From positions 14,620,001-14,684,000 of the forward strand of contig NC_037090.1 in assembly GCF_002994745.2 (NCBI RefSeq): DNA of 64,000 nucleotides. The letters are read 5' to 3'. The notes below the pieces were generated by a model that had not been told where the DNA came from, did not search any database, and saw nothing but the letters and a program-made list of their open reading frames with translations. The translations under genes and the position numbers were made by a program. This DNA is from Rosa chinensis. Taxonomy: Eukaryota > Streptophyta > Magnoliopsida > Rosales > Rosaceae. The first letter of the stretch is position 1, and every line of letters starts with the position of its first letter. Shown one piece after another: positions 1-11,420 of the stretch.

Positions 1-110
1 TTGAAAGCTGCTTTTAGTTGGAATTGCTTCTCTGTAAAGCCGAAATTGAGAAGCTACAATTTGTAGCTTTTAAAAACTGCTTTGGGAAAACACGGAGGAG
101 CTCTCCACTG
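1..110. repeat. Transposon subterminal-like sequence at window edge
   Basis: The first ~110 bases are rich in agctttt / gctgctttt / aaaaactgcttt words, the kind of subterminal sequence found in plant PIF/Harbinger and hAT MITEs. Similar words (cacttttaaaaacagtttaccaaacacc) occur at the PIF-type end near 3.5 kb. No terminal repeat or target duplication can be seen because the window cuts the sequence, so the family is a guess. Confidence 0.3.
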
Positions 111-607
111 TTGTTTAATGAAATTGAACTTCCTACCAATTCTGTCCTCCTCATCTCTCTTTGCCGTCATTATCATTATCATTCCACATCTCCTCCTTCC
201 TCTTCTTCGGTGCCTGGTTCTCCATCCTCTTCTCTCATATCACCTTCTTCTTCAGCTCGTCGCTGTTGACGTCCTTCAATTCCTGGATTCTCGCCAGCCT
301 CGCCTCCTTCCTCTGCGTAGACTTTGGGTCTTCTGGGTTATGCTTCTTCTCTGCAGATAGTTAAAGTCCCTGAATTCGATTCAGATAAAACTCCTAGTCT
401 CCAACCCATGTGGGTCTTCTTCCTCACCAGCTATTAATACCCAATTCCAGTCATTTTTTTCTCTCTATGTTGATTTTCAATCAAAGCTCTCAACTTTGAA
501 ACCAGCTATTAGTTCCCAATTGTCATCATTTTTCTTCTCTGTTGTTTTTCAATCCAAAGTTTCAGTCTTTAAATCAAAGCTCGCAACTTTGAACCAAAAC
601 CCACATC

Positions 608-808
608 ATGTCTATTGCTTTGGACAGAAATGGGAATAGTGGGAATGGTATGATCCCACGGTCCGGGAGGTTCATCCATGGGATGCCTTGTATTTCGATC
701 TACGACACAAAAGGGTTTGATCAGGATCGTCGTTTGGAGTTGGAGGAGGACTCTAGTAGCTCGAGGTCCTCGTCGGTTGGTAATAACAGTGACGAGTCTA
801 ATGGGTAA
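608..808 (+). pseudogene. OXS3-like N-terminal fragment
   Basis: The 66-codon frame begins MSIALDRNG, contains a GMPCISIYD block, and ends in a serine cluster followed by SSSVGNNSDES. This resembles the conserved start of plant OXIDATIVE STRESS 3-like nuclear proteins, which as recalled are several times longer (about 200-300 residues) and continue with a conserved region around a 'PxRRGIS...' block. Here TAA follows immediately after SNG. The sequence AATGG|gtaatc at the stop could act as a splice donor, but I found no downstream exon carrying the rest of the family. The upstream 450 bases are pyrimidine-rich and leader-like. I read it as a truncated copy. An alternative is a first exon of a gene whose later exons I failed to see. 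Confidence 0.45.
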
Positions 809-810
809 TC

Positions 811-2772
811 TTGAGATAGGGGTAATCTTGATTCCTCAGTACAGACAGTACTCTCTTTTTCGATTTTTTGGTGATATTGTTTGAAGCTATACATATCAAA
901 TGTTTGTCAAATTGCCTAGCTTAGCATGCATGAACTTCCCCAGTCTGGTTTCTTTCTCTTTGTATTTTAATTTGATTCCTTTTTTGAACTATGAAATCGT
1001 CTGCTTTGGTTGTGAAGATTATTCCCAGCATTTTCAATTGATTGGAGCCATTACTTTCTTATTGTTCCTCTGATCGAGTTCTTGAATCAATATGTATTTA
1101 TATTTTCTGCACTATTTGCTTGGATATATTGTGGTTTTCTGCTTCCTTGTGCTGACACATGCACAAAACTCACACACAAAAAACATGAATATTGGAATAC
1201 ATATTTTGTTTTTGTACAATAATGATGAATGTACTCTGTATTGTATTCTATTAGAAAGAGGGCATATGTTATTTGGTTATTTGGTTTGGCATCTTTCAAG
1301 CTCTTATGTCGTAATTCAATTGGTTATTTCTAAGGTTGCCTTTTCCCAATCTATTCTCAGCGTCCTTATTTCATCCTCTTTAGATGCTATGGTATTTTTC
1401 AGTGTCCTATTTTCCTGAATCATGCCTTGTAATTTTTCATCAAGTTCAAACTGAAGGGTAGCAACCTCTTCCTGTAAATGTAGAATTGTCTTGCCATCTC
1501 CATCTCAACCATGTTCACCAGCTCACTTGATGCAGTTTTATTGAGTTTTAATCCATCTATAAAGATTGGTTTAGTTTGTGAACAGGTCTAATCATTACAC
1601 TAGTCTGAGGTCTGGATCCTCCCTGTATATGTTATAGATCAAGTGCCTTTTATGTGTGGTGAAAGCTGGTCCAATAGGCTACCGCCTTACAATTCTCTTC
1701 CCTTTCTTTTCAAAGCGCTGTATAATTTCGGTATTAAAATTTTGGTTTATGATTATGAAGTACTAGCTTGCGGTTGAATCTTAAAATTGAATTGGCACAA
1801 ATTTGATTTGGTCTCTGGTTCTGTTTCCATGCTTTGAAAGAAATATTCCAGTCTTATCGACTTTCTTTGCTTTTCCTGATCAGTATTGTTCTATTTTGTG
1901 TTATAGGTTAAGAAAGACTCATCATACTTGATAAACTATAGAGATGTCTATTTGTTACCTAAGTTCTTTATGCTTTGATTATACATTTGTTATGAAGAAT
2001 ATGTCAAGTTTCATTTTCTACGTTATTGATGAATACTTTAAACCCTTGAATAGTGTTGCTTACAACGTAATTAGTTGTATCTTCATGTATGAAGACGAAA
2101 ATGTGCTAGCTAGACAGAATAATCTGAGAATACATATGAATTTCTATTTTATTTAGGTTGCTGCCATTCCATACACTTCTGATTTGGAGGTTGAGCAGAT
2201 GCATTATATGTTTAATTAGCAGGAGAACTATTCTGTTGGTCAGATTTTTTATCTTCTTAGCTAGCTGCTTTGTAATAAAGTGATTACAACAGGCTAATAG
2301 AGTGGATGACATAGGTCGCCTTGGCATAAATTATTTTGAAGCTTGACTGTCACAGTTTGTGTGCTTGTATGTGTCAGAGTATGACCAAGTTGAGGAAGCT
2401 AAACCGAACTATGGCTCATCGCCTGTCCATGCTGACGACACAGGTGTCGCAGTTGGTGAAGATCGAACGCATTGAAACCACGGTTGCCAAGATCGACCAG
2501 TTTGCACCTTCTAAACAAGATAAGAGAAAGCGCTCCGAGATTTGATATATTTGGGACTTTATACTCATTACTTTACGAGAGTAGGAATATGATTTCTTGT
2601 GATCATTCTCATAGCATTCTCTGGTTTTTTTAATTCGAAAAACTTATTTCCAAATGTAGTGGTGTGATCTAAATATTTAAATAATAGTCCAACGTCCGAG
2701 TTCTCGTGTCATGTACTTGTGTTTTCTCAATGAGATTAGTGATGTCTCAATAGTTGTTTTTTTTTCCCCTTT
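811..2772. other. AT-rich stretch with exon-like scraps
   Basis: No intact gene is visible. Two short segments look like old exons. At 2157-2210 a segment after a cag-like acceptor reads VAAIPYTSDLEVEQMHYMF. At 2374-2545 a basic, coiled-coil-like frame begins MTKLRKLNRTMAHRL and ends RKRSEI. On the minus strand near 1540-1390 a frame reads like the coiled tail of plant En/Spm-type transposon proteins (EEVATLQFELDEKLQ). None can be joined to the OXS3-like fragment or to the transposase downstream with confidence. Confidence 0.3.
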
Positions 2773-3150
2773 CGTAGAGGTGATGAACCTACCGGTCATA
2801 AAGAAATTTTCAATCATGCACATTCTTCACTCAGGGGTGTTATTGAGCGCACTTTTGGAGTATGGAAAAAGAAATGGAGTATTTTACATGATATGCGTAT
2901 TTTACATGATATGCTACATTTTTCGTATGAAAAACAAGTGAAGATAGTTATTGTTACTATGGCTCTTCATAATTACATAAGAAGATATGCTCAACGAGAT
3001 ATTGATTTTGATGAAAGTGGAAATTGTTCAAGTGAAGAGACTAGTAAAGAGATGGAGGATAATGAACATGATGGAGATGGTCCAAGAAGACAAGAAATAG
3101 AGGTGTTAAGAAATGCAATTGCACAAAGTCTAATGAATGCATCTACTTAG
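2773..3150 (+). pseudogene. PIF/Harbinger (HARBI1-like) transposase, C-terminal part
   Basis: The open frame reads RRGDEPTGHKEIFNHAHSSL, then RGVIERTFGVWKKKWSILHDM, then MALHNYIRR, and ends in an acidic tail. The order NHAHSSLR..VIERTFGVWK..ALHNYIRR is the C-terminal third of the DDE_Tnp_4 nuclease of plant PIF/Harbinger elements, including the last catalytic acidic residue (the E of VIER). An acceptor-like cccctttcgtag lies just before the frame, so this may be a last exon, but the N-terminal two thirds are not visible upstream. A six-residue in-frame tandem duplication (ILHDMR ILHDML) follows the WS of the conserved core. The copy is truncated and presumably inactive. Confidence 0.75.
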
Positions 3151-3419
3151 CATTTAGTTGCAAATTTCAAGTGACTTTAATATATTTTGTGTAATGGTTC
3201 CCGTTGAACTATGGTCAGAAAATTAATCCAAATATTCTAGATGAGATTTTGTGTAATAGTAAAACATAATATGCATATTGAAGGGTTTAAAGTAAATATT
3301 TTATTCGGTCCAACCAAGGTTTCAAGAATAATACATGAGAATTTTTTTTATTTGGTATGGTTACATAATCAAAAAATAAAATTATGTATTTTAGTAGCAT
3401 ATCTTAGCATGTATGACCA

Positions 3420-3619
3420 TTTTGGTAATTATACCCAGCCAAAGCACTTTTGCCTTGCAACTTACCAAACACCTAGAAATTGCTTTTGGACCTCACAGCA
3501 CTTTTAAAAACAGTTTACCAAACACCTCAGCTGCTTCTCCTCACAGCAAGTTCGGAAGTGCTTCCTCTCACAGCAAGTTCGGAAGTGCTTCCCCTCACAG
3601 CACAGCAATCCCAAACTAA
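3420..3619. mobile_element. 3' end of PIF/Harbinger element
   Basis: This segment ends CAATCCCAAACTAAGCC followed by TTA. Read in reverse it begins GGCTTAGTTTGGGATTG, which resembles plant PIF/Harbinger termini, and TTA is the usual 3-bp target duplication. It lies 270 bases after the transposase fragment, so both probably belong to one element. The matching 5' end with its own TTA was not found and may lie left of the window. The subterminal zone holds tandem copies of a ~24-bp unit (tcacagcaagttcggaagtg) at 3540-3600. Confidence 0.55.
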
Positions 3620-3813
3620 GCCTTAATCTCACTCAGATGCTTCAGAAACCTTTAGAAGTGACTAACTAGAGTCATATGATTTGCACAACAACAATCACTC
3701 TATAGTTTGCAAACTTTGTAACTCTATTGTAAATAAAACTTAAAACTCTTGAGTTCATTTTGTTTTCTCGATCCGGAACTTCAGAGTAATATTGGAAATC
3801 CGAAATTTTATCT

Positions 3814-4463
3814 TTAAGTCGTCTTCCCAAGACCTGCCATTCCTACAATAGCCAAAAGAGAAAGAAGATTTTCTTGAGTAGTGTTGGAGTTGATCAAAGT
3901 TGTTACTATATCTGACACAATATCACCCCTTCCAATGATATTCTTTTCATCTTCATCACAGCAGAAGGCGGTTTGCCTATCAACTTCTGGATCATCACAG
4001 GTTGCATTCCCAGCAATTACCAACTGAAAACTAGCTGCCTGATTCTCTAGATTCACAAGAGATTCATTGATGTTCTTGATTCTACGTGCCATTTTATGAC
4101 GAAATACAATGGGATCGAGGATTACAACACCTTGTTCTTCATTTGGTCTTGAAGTTCTGCTTTGCACCTAAGAACTTCATATCCAGAGTCATCCAGCAGA
4201 TCATCCACATCACCAGCTATCTCTTCAATTTTCTTCACCCAGATTTTCACGCCATCCCGCTGATCTTGTGTCAAATGCTCGGCAGCTTGTAACATAGCTT
4301 GGAGCTTGACTAACGTAGTGTGCATCGTTGCTAATTTGTTCTTGAATCTGCACACAAGACTGAACTCTTCATCGGCAAGTAAAGCCACCACCTTCTTCAA
4401 AAGTTCCCGGGCAGCAAAAGTGACGAGAGATTCTGTCATTGTACTAATATTCATGTAACACAC
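3814..4463 (-). pseudogene. CC-NBS-LRR resistance gene start, broken
   Basis: Two overlapping minus-strand frames together spell the start of an Rx-N type NLR. The first (4463 to ~4122) gives a coiled-coil domain: TESLVTFAARELLKKV, LADEEFSLVCRFKNKL, and an EDVID-like AGDVDDLLDD. It ends at a stop after QMKNKVL. The frame then shifts, near 4125-4165, into the linker (FRHKMARRIKNINESL) and reaches the nucleotide-binding P-loop GMAGLGKTT, after which a TAA ends it at 3814. The rest of the NB-ARC domain and all leucine-rich repeats are missing. There are thus at least two lesions, a frameshift and a 3' truncation. Confidence 0.8.
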
Positions 4464-6370
4464 TCGATTTAGTCAAGACAAAGAACAGAATACTTGGTTC
4501 ACTAGCTATTAGCTAGCAAGTTAAGAAACTAAGAACACAGATTAGATCTCTCCAATGGGAAAACTAGCTAGAAATAGAAGTGTAGCTAATATGCATTACA
4601 TAAACTAATAGGTAATGATTGGAAGGAAACTTCCATTAGATTTGAGAATTAAGCTTAAATTATACAAGTCAAATGGCTCACAGCAACATATAAGGTAGAG
4701 GGCGAATAATTTATTACGTATTATGTACATGCAAGAGTTTACAAATTGCAGAAGGCAAGTCCCTGAATCGTAAACGTGTCTCGGTGTCTGGCTAACATGA
4801 TTGTCCACTTCCATTTATTCTCATTCTGGAATCAAATTGCTGGCGGGCAATTGTTTGTATATATTCTTTTTCAAAGCCCATCAAACCAATCATACTAACA
4901 ATACTTAAATATATGAAAACTTAAAAATGAAATTGCAAAATTTTTGAATCAAAATGGAATCGGAATGGTATAAAAATTTTGAAATTTACCTTCAATGTAG
5001 CCGTTGATTTGGTCTGATCTTGTCCCCTGATCTGGGTGCTGGTTGTGTCAACACTATCATCACCGTCGACTCCTTATCAGGGATCGGGTTCATAACGAAT
5101 TGATTTAGGGATTTCTTGATTCAAATTGTGGTGAACAGCTCCCTCTCTGGTCAATTTGGACATTTGGGCATTTGGTTATGAGAAGCAAGCAAGTATTTGG
5201 TTAATCTTGACCTCGAGTCTCTAATCTTAGATCAAAGTTGAAAATGAAGTAAGTAATGACTGAGTTGACGGTTAGTTGCACTCGAAATTAATATACCAAA
5301 ATCAAAAGACTAGTTCGAATGACAATGCAAAATGAGAACATTGTTGCATCCGAGATCGAACGTTCTCTTTTACGCTATCTCCTCCAAAAAGTAGAAGCTA
5401 ATAATTCCCACAAACAGAGGAGAGCGTCAAAAACAACATCCTACTCTAAATAGGAAAAGCCGAAGGAATCAACAAACAGTCTAGAATAAAAAGAGAATCA
5501 CCAATAGTCTTAGGAAGCCCGACAAAATCAAAACTTTTAAGGCATTTTGGCCCAAAGTAGCGATAAGTATTTGTGCACGCTACTCTGAAGTCGGTGATCA
5601 CGATTGATAGATTCAACGTGGAGCCTTTATCTCCCATCATTCAGGTGCGAATCATCCTATATGTGAATGTGATTATTTAGTTGAAATTTGAAAATATCCT
5701 TCAAGCAAACATCGACATTGTAAATAACAATTTCTTTTATTAGTGAGAATATTGTATATCACAACATTGTATGATCTCTACACCCATACTACTTTATGGC
5801 CTAGATGGAAGCACAAGTCCACCTAAAAAAGTATGATCACCATCAACAAGCATTCCAAGTGCATGGAGGAGAAACAACCAATGGGTTATGAATCTACCAA
5901 ATAAAAAAGTAAAAACCTAGATCGGTCCGAACGGATCTCATTTTGAGTACTCACAAAAATGCTTCGAATAGAGACACAATCTGTCCTACATATAACAATG
6001 TGTTGAACTACTTCAACAAGTTTGCATGTAAGATATCCAGCATTCAACGTTCGTATAACCATATCCAGAATCCCTCAGCAGACTCCGTAAGACCGTAACA
6101 AGAAATGATATATAGTATTATGTTAAAAACAGATCCACATTAACCCTCCCATACCTACTAATCGGTGTACTTCAAGAGGCACTTCCTCTAACTCCCAAAA
6201 AGGACATCAAAACTTAGCCCATCATCCTAAATTTAGGATCATCGACAATTTATTATTGGACCGAACAGAACCAAACGCATTCCACTAACCCAATTAATAA
6301 ACTTGTCCAAATGGATTTAGACACATTAGGCCCATAGAAATAGGCAGGTAAAGGAGCGGGGAATTGCACC
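4464..6370. other. Intergenic, no gene seen
   Basis: This AT-rich stretch has only short frames without family resemblance. No terminal repeats or target duplications were recognised. The left part (4464-5200) is the former upstream region of the NLR fragment. Confidence 0.4.
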
Positions 6371-6700
6371 GACGTCGTTTAGCTCACAAGTGGAGCTTCG
6401 AACCGAGCGGTCCAACCACGTGGACTAACCGGATAGACGAAACCGAACCAGAGAACCGTAACGGCAGCAGCGCACACAGAAATATAAAAACCCTAAAAAT
6501 TGCGAAACAAAGCCAGCAAAGTCCCCCCATATAAAAATTAACAAGGCCAAAAACCAACGGTGCTGATAAACCTTCTTTCTCTCATCCCAGTCGTCTCCTC
6601 TCTCCTTTCTTCTCCAGCGTCCGATTAGCCCTCTCTCCTCTCTCTCGCGCCAAATCTAAATCTCACAGGTATATATATCTCCTTCTCAATCCTCTCCTCT
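6371..6700 (+). promoter_or_regulatory. Likely promoter and leader of the NF-YB gene
   Basis: This segment contains GACGTC (6371-6376) and a palindromic G-box CACGTG (6417-6422). A telobox-like aaaaaccctaaaaa follows near 6486, and then a CT-rich leader (ctctcctctctctcgcgcc) of the kind found in plant 5' UTRs. The order fits a promoter for the start codon at 6796. No transcription start can be fixed from sequence alone. Confidence 0.45.
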
Positions 6701-6742
6701 TTCATTTTCCTCCAGACTCTCTCCTTCTCTTTATCTCAATCA

Positions 6743-6922
6743 ATGGCGGTTCTAGGGTTTCTGATGCGATTAGGTGGCTGTGATTTAGGGTTTCCATGGC
6801 TGAAGGTCCGGCGAGTCCAGGCGGCGGCGGGAGCCACGACAGCGGCGGCGAGCACAGTCCGCGGTCGAACGTTCGAGAACAGGATCGGTATCTTCCGATC
6901 GCGAATATTAGCAGGATCATGA
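6743..6922 (+). other. Upstream ORF overlapping the NF-YB start
   Basis: An ATG 53 bases before the NF-YB start opens a 59-codon frame ([17 protein letters not shown]...) in another phase. It runs across the NF-YB start codon and ends at TGA 6920-6922. If the transcript includes 6743, scanning ribosomes would meet this ATG first. Whether it is translated is unknown. Confidence 0.45.
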
Positions 6923-9343
6923 AGAAGGCGCTTCCGGCGAACGGTAAGATCGCCAAGGATGCGAAGGAGACTGTGCAGGAATGCGTTTCCGAGTTCATCA
7001 GCTTCATCACCAGCGAGTACGGCGTCGTTTTTGCTTTTTGTTTTTGTCTTTTTCTGAGCGTGTGTGGTAATTTTAAATTTTGATGTGTGGGTTGGGATTC
7101 TGTGCAGGGCGAGTGATAAGTGCCAGAGGGAAAAGAGGAAGACGATTAATGGTGACGATTTGCTTTGGGCTATGGCGACTTTAGGGTTTGAAGACTACAT
7201 CGATCCTCTCAAGGTTTACCTTGCAAAATACAGAGAGGTAATTCTAGTTCTATTTACTTATTTTTTCCATTTCCAGTTTGTATTTGATTGGTTGCTGAAA
7301 AATATTAATCTCTTTAATTTTGTATATGTATCTGTATATAAAACCAAATTGTCTATATCGAATTAGCATTTGAGTTTGAGATTTGTAGCGAAATGAGTGT
7401 TTGGTAATGTCATCAGTGTTGTAGGGTAGAGTTGGTTTGACGTAGTAATTACGATATTAATAGCGCTATTTATTATGGGCATTGACTAATATACTGTTGC
7501 TTTTGGTTTCATTGACTGTCTTCTGGTTCGATTGGGATGTTGCAGATGGAGGTTAGTTTAATTGTCCCTGTTTAGTAGGTTTTCCTATTGTTTACTGTGA
7601 TTTGTTTTGTTTATTATTGGATTTCTTCCCGTGTCTTCTAACAGGGTGATACCAAGGGTTCAGGCAAGGGTGGAGAGTCATCTTCTAAGAAAGAAGTTCA
7701 GCCAAGCTCAATTGCTCAGGTTGAGTATATTTTGGTTTATTAGTTATGCAATGCTAGTATTTGGTCTTTAGAGCTTGTACCTTAAAAGAAATTTTGTCTT
7801 ATGGCAGATTTCTCATCAAGGTTCTTTCTCTCAAGGAGCTAGTTACTCAAATTCTCAAGTAATCTCCCTCTCCTCTGTCTCTTTGTTATATATGTATCTA
7901 TTTGTGGCTATCATCATATCAGCTCCTCATTATCTCTCTTGCATACTTGAAGGGTTATAAGCTCATTTAAAAGAAACCTTGGTTATTTGATTTCTTCATA
8001 TATTTTGTTGGAGTCTTCTTGGTACCAAGATATGGCAGAATAATATAACAATACCTATAGTAATATCACTTTGTATGTGGACTGGTTGCATTTTATATAT
8101 GGACGTTACCAAGTGTTCTTTGGTTTAGTGAAGGAAATACCTCATTCTAAGTAGCAGCTTGTTGGGGAATATCATTGATTCTGCAGTTTCTAATGATTAT
8201 TTGACAGAGCATTCCTTCAAGCAAGTTTTCTAACTATTGAAAGATTCGAGTGTAGAAAGGCATACACTCTTGTGGATAGGATTTAGATGTTTCAGATTCT
8301 AATTTTTGGGGGTTTCTTTATCTGCTTTTGTGTTCTGAAATGGAGTAAACTCTTGAGCTTCGTTTGTATAGTTGCTGAAATGGTGCAATTATTTAGTGCT
8401 CCTATTGATGGAATCTTTAATCTTAAAACAATGTTGGGTTCATTGTCTTGCTAATCTGAGGTTAATTTTCGAACTTTCACTGGATTCATAGAAGTGAAGT
8501 ATATGATCTTAATAGTGTTGGATTGTTGGCCCATATCATGTTTTTTACTTTTATATATATTTTTTGTTTGTTTGTTTTTTTTTTTAAAGATATATTTAGA
8601 ATCAGCATGTTAGCTGTTGCTTTCAAACTTGCTGTAGAAATGCTTGAAGTGCTCTAGAATATGTAAATAGTTCAGTAGCATTTGATACTAGAGTTACATC
8701 ATCATGTTGTAAGCTTCTCTCTGTTTAGCTCATTTTCCATCATGCTCATTTTCACACCATACGATTCTATCCTGTTTTTGCATTTGGTTAGTTGGTTTTT
8801 CCACTTTGCTCTTAAACATCCATGTTGGTTATGAGTTCCTTATGGTTGATAACTTGCAGCATTAAAGTTTATGTAATTCGTGTTTATTGTCATTGGTTAA
8901 ATGATACGCTGAATGATCATTTCATTGTGGAATTAAACACTTATGCGCCGGTATATCAGGGTGCATTTGTTGTTGTCTAATGTTTGCATACCAGCTCGTT
9001 TATGTGGGAGAGGTTGCATTTGTCTATCTGGTAGAAGATGCCAATATGCAGATCATTATTATTACAGTGATTTTTACTGTCAAAGTCAGATTTTACTTTT
9101 TGGCACTCTAAATGATATTAGTGCCAATATACATTGTGTATATTAATGCTGTTGTTATGATGCTCGAGTGAATAGTAATATCAATGCTGTTTTCGCTCCC
9201 CACCCCCTTTTTAGTTTTATTGTCTATGGTTTTTCAATTTTGCTGGAAAGTACTGTTTTGGAACCAGTGTAGGTTCTGGTCTAATGACTAATTTGTCATT
9301 GCAGACCCAACAAATGATGGTTCCTATGCAAGGCTCAGAGTAG
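6796..9343 (+). CDS. NF-YB8: NF-YB8/NF-YB10-type CCAAT-box binding subunit
   Basis: This is the histone-fold subunit B of the NF-Y trimer (with NF-YA and NF-YC), which binds CCAAT boxes in the nucleus. I join six coding exons: 6796-7016, 7108-7237, 7546-7551, 7645-7719, 7808-7858 and 9305-9343. They sum to 522 nt and 173 residues with every phase closing. The NF-YB core spans residues ~29-118: [20 protein letters not shown], the [19 protein letters not shown] helix, and [20 protein letters not shown]. The segment GKIAKDAKE has lysine where LEC1-type proteins carry their diagnostic aspartate, so it is a non-LEC1 type. The tail [12 protein letters not shown] and the end [11 protein letters not shown] match, as I recall them, the Arabidopsis NF-YB8/10 pair. 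The third coding exon is only ATGGAG (ME). The last intron is ~1.45 kb, long for this gene. Confidence 0.92.
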
Positions 9344-10447
9344 ATCGACTCGTCTTTAGCCAACGCTGCCATACTTTAATTGCTTATCCGAGGAGATCTT
9401 GTTCAGTGCCTAGGAAAATAACATATGAAATTATTATTCTGATGTGAATGCTAAAATGTGAGGTTAGTTTTTCAGTGTTGGTTTCTGGTGACATCTTGTG
9501 GTGTGGTTTGTATACTAGGAGTTTCTTTGAGTCCAATGCCTATCTCAAGCTGATATTGTAGGCTCAGGAAGAGCTATTATATTCCTCTGATTTGTAAACT
9601 GGTATCGTGGGATAGACATGTGTTGTTAACTTGTTATGACTGGTTAGGAAATGTCATGTATTTTCAATTTTTACATTGTATGATTTTATTTGTTGTAGAC
9701 AGTTTTCATGCAAAATGAATGCCTATTGCCGGCTTTCGACAGCTTCCCAAGATTCCCATTGCTTGGACCACCTGAGAATGTTTGTGTGCTTTTCAATTTG
9801 ATCAAGCGGTCTCTTTCATGCACAAAATCTTGCACCCATCTCTTTCATAATTTGCTGGCATATTCTGGTGATGTGGCCACTTTGTGAGGGGAGGTTGTAC
9901 ACAGTTCCTGAAACCAAAGGGTACAATATACGCAAATGATGCAAGAGCTAGTTGCATTAAAGAAGTTTTTTCTCCATTTCTTCGTCACAGTTTTGCTGTA
10001 GCCTGTAGATCTTGGTGCGCCGCTGGGAGCCGGGTACCAGAGAACTCAGAATTGGGATCCGGTAGCTGGTAGCCGGCCAAACACGCTTTTAGCTTTACTT
10101 CCGGCTGGAATTTGATGCTCGCAATTTCAGCCGGAGAATATGCTTTGTTTAGCTAGCGATGAAAAAGATATACCGCTGTGGCGACAGAAGAGATGAAAAG
10201 AATCTCGAGTAGGGAAAGTTAAAAACGAAAGAAAGGAAGAGATGGTGTCGTGTGGTGGCCAAAGTCCACGTCAAAATGGTTGCTTTTGCGTGCCCAAACT
10301 ACACGTTGAAGGACTTTGGCACTTGGTGCGCGGTTGCATATATGTAGTGGAGGATGCCTAGGCTCATGACTTTCTAGTTAAAGCATCACATAAAAGTTTA
10401 TTGCTTTACTTGAGGATTAAAATTTCCATTGAGATTAATTAATTATG
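9344..10447. other. NF-YB 3' region and intergenic
   Basis: The first ~350 bases are T-rich and fit a 3' UTR. No further gene is recognised. Around 10040-10150 there are aaacacgcttttagcttt and related words typical of worn MITE DNA, without readable ends. Confidence 0.35.
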
Positions 10448-10762
10448 GGGGAAAATGCTCAAATGGTACCTGAATTATAGTCCAATGCACATTTTGGTAC
10501 CTAAACTTTCAAAACTACCCTCGTAGTACCTAAACTATTGCTCAGTTTCTCTATATGGTATTTCCATTCAATCTGCCGTTAACTTTGCCTATATGTCATC
10601 CTATAAGAATGAGCCACGTAGGCAAAGTTAACGGCAGATTGGATGGAAGTACCATATGGAGAAACGGAACAATAGTTCAGGTACCATCAGGGTAGTTTTG
10701 AAAGTTTAGGTACCAAAATGTGCATTACACTATAGTGCAGGTACCATATGAGGATTTTTCCC
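10448..10762. mobile_element. Foldback MITE with 9-bp target duplication
   Basis: The 315-bp element begins GGGGAAAATGCTCAAATGGT and ends with the approximate reverse complement (CATATGAGGATTTTTCCC). The inverted arms are long (over 100 bp) and hold several GGTACC words. The 9-bp word TTAATTATG sits directly on both sides (10439-10447 and 10763-10771). Long arms plus a 9-bp duplication point to a Mutator-like (MULE) non-autonomous element. Confidence 0.85.
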
Positions 10763-11005
10763 TTAATTATGAAATTTTATAGGTAATAGTTGCAGGAACA
10801 TGCGAGCTAGATTGATCTGATGATAATCACTTCACAATTGAACAACATAAAAGTGAAGCATGTCTGTTAGGCCATCTCCAACCGAAACCCTGGGGTTAAA
10901 TTTTAGCCCTGAATTCTGTACTGTTCATCGATGTGACATAAACTATCTCCAACCCGTCAAGGCTAAATTATAGCCCTAAAATATATTTTAAAATTTTGAA
11001 TATGT

Positions 11006-11010
<5 letters not shown>

Positions 11011-11038
<28 letters not shown>
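11011..11038. repeat. (GT)n microsatellite
   Basis: This is a run of about 14 GT dinucleotides inside the 1.7-kb element. Confidence 0.9.
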
Positions 11039-11086
11039 ATTTGGGTCTTTGACCAATAGCACCAAAATGAACAAAAATTATCACAA

Positions 11087-11420
11087 GAGCATCTCCAACA
11101 GAGTAGCTAAATTTAATTTTTAGCTATATTTAACTATTTTTGAAGCAAAATTCAGCTCCAACAGACTAGCTATAGCTTAGCTATATTTAACTTTAGCTAA
11201 ATTGGCTAGCTATATTTAGCTAGAGAATCCTACATAGCTATAGCAAAAGTTATATTTCTCTCTCCTCTTTTGTCCACATGTCAGTTTACGATTCGATGAA
11301 ACATAATATATTACTTACAAATAGCAATCATTGATGGAGCAACATTGTTAAATCAATAGCTATAATTCACAAGTTTAGCTAAATTTAACTAAAAAATAAA
11401 TTATACTGTTGGAGATGCTC
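11087..11420. mobile_element. Nested MITE with perfect 15-bp inverted ends
   Basis: GAGCATCTCCAACAG at the left is perfectly mirrored by CTGTTGGAGATGCTC at the right. The interior is full of tagctatatttagct words that also pair between the arms. A clear target duplication is not visible. This end is widespread in plant MITEs. It lies inside the larger element and so inserted later. Confidence 0.75.

Noticed and set aside
3540..3600. Short direct repeats resembling a repeat-spacer array
   Set aside because: Two to three adjacent 24-bp units without spacers inside a transposon end in a plant genome. Not a CRISPR array.
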